Assembly: GCF_900141785.1 (NCBI RefSeq)
Contig: NZ_FQYP01000005.1
Span: forward strand, 62,001 to 126,000
DNA length: 64,000 nucleotides
From: Aquimarina spongiae
Lineage (GTDB): Bacteria > Bacteroidota > Bacteroidia > Flavobacteriales > Flavobacteriaceae
Direction: 5' to 3'
Shown here: piece after piece, positions 63,588 to 64,000 of the stretch
Layout of the letters: each line of letters begins with the position of its first letter
Numbering within the stretch: position 1 is the stretch's first letter
Notes under the pieces: generated by a model
What the model saw: the letters and a program-made list of their open reading frames with translations, nothing else
Databases searched by the model: none
What the model was told of the DNA's origin: nothing
Made by a program: the position numbers and the translations under genes

Positions 63588-64000
63588 TTAGTATTTATAG
63601 TTAATTCCTAACAAGTACGTACGTCCTCTAGGGAAGATCGTATTATCGACACCATTGTTCTGTATTTCTGGGTCTAGACCAGAGTAGTCTGTGATTACAA
63701 ATGCATTTTGTACACCTGCCCAAAAACGAAGACTAGAAACACCTTTCATAACATCTCTAAGCGTATATCCCAGAGTGATGTTATCCATTCTTAAGAAAGA
63801 AGCATCTTCTACATAAAAATCTGATAGGATTACATCTGATGTGTTTTGGAAATTAGTGTCTAACACACTCACTGGAGTATTGTTGAATACATTTCTAAAT
63901 ACATTTCCTAATTGCGCGTTTGAGGAAGCTACGTTATTGTAAATTTCGTTTCCTAAACTCGCTCTCATATTGAAACTAAGGTCAAAGTTTTTGTAGTTAA
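63588..64000 (-). CDS. susC: SusC-type TonB-dependent receptor, C-terminal part (cut by window edge)
   Basis: The frame stays open to the right edge; only about 137 C-terminal residues are visible. FDLSFNMRASLGNEIYNN, DASFLRMDNITLGYTLRDV, LRFWAGVQNAFVITDYSGLDPEI and the ending FPRGRTYLLGINYKY are typical of the last strands of a SusC barrel. Imports oligosaccharides with SusD. Plug domain and start lie outside. Confidence 0.93.
   Translation of the reverse strand, partial: NYKNFDLSFNMRASLGNEIYNNVASSNAQLGNVFRNVFNNTPVSVLDTNFQNTSDVILSDFYVEDASFLRMDNITLGYTLRDVMKGVSSLRFWAGVQNAFVITDYSGLDPEIQNNGVDNTIFPRGRTYLLGINYKY

Noticed and set aside
1-64000. tRNA, rRNA, tmRNA, CRISPR or transposase genes
   Set aside because: Looked for cloverleaf ends, repeats with regular spacing and DDE/terminal repeats; none found by eye. 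A tRNAscan or Infernal run would be decisive.

Overview
This 64 kb window reads as chromosomal DNA of a marine-type Flavobacteriaceae (Bacteroidota), possibly an Aquimarina-like organism. The signs are low GC, a SusC/SusD/SusE starch locus, lipoproteins with acidic residues straight after the lipobox cysteine, TAnnTTTG-type -7 promoter elements, few Shine-Dalgarno sequences, and LytTR/LytS and TPR-histidine-kinase signalling. Genus is inference. I saw no rRNA, tRNA, CRISPR array, transposase or phage gene.

Layout. 1-7.3 kb: 3-hydroxyacyl-CoA dehydrogenase, Gfo/Idh/MocA oxidoreductase, pcm, smpB, small secreted proteins, and a TetR-controlled group (thioesterase, a 58-residue membrane protein, a histidine phosphatase) with two matching palindromic operators. 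7.4-18.9 kb: clpB, ytxJ-like thiol protein, a lipoprotein, fahA, glyA, an AhpD-like/lspA/NTF2-like/GNAT run, a Crp-type regulator and an SMP-30/NHL protein. 18.9-27.7 kb: beta-helix lipoprotein, lpdA, a LytTR/LytS pair, an operon of membrane alpha/beta hydrolase, MotA/ExbB-like protein and serine hydrolase, and a double-CDGSH protein. 27.8-42.8 kb: cobalamin riboswitch plus metE, DUF3179 protein, ABC exporter, YdjM-like protein, DEAD-box helicase, FMN reductase/pabB, a sigma-like protein, tilS/DsbD-like pair and a second Crp-type regulator. 43-49.3 kb: a large surface lipoprotein with two lamin-tail and two spondin-type modules, then two secreted hydrolases (CocE-type, DUF885).

49.6-59 kb is the most unusual part. 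A 1236-residue protein fuses an NRPS adenylation domain, a carrier domain and a PLP-dependent alpha-oxoamine synthase, with an uncommon N-terminal helix-rich extension and an SCP2-like C-terminus. It is followed by a TPR-type sensor kinase and, convergently, by a HlyD adaptor and a C39-peptidase ABC exporter. Together these could make, sense and export a small molecule or peptide; that linkage is inference from position. 59.2-64 kb: the start of a starch utilisation locus on the minus strand (susC cut by the window edge, susD, susE-like, GH13 amylase).

Intrinsic terminators, often bidirectional between convergent genes, are easy to see and mark most transcription-unit ends. Many starts given here were moved inward to place a signal peptide or family N-terminus correctly; these are stated per gene.
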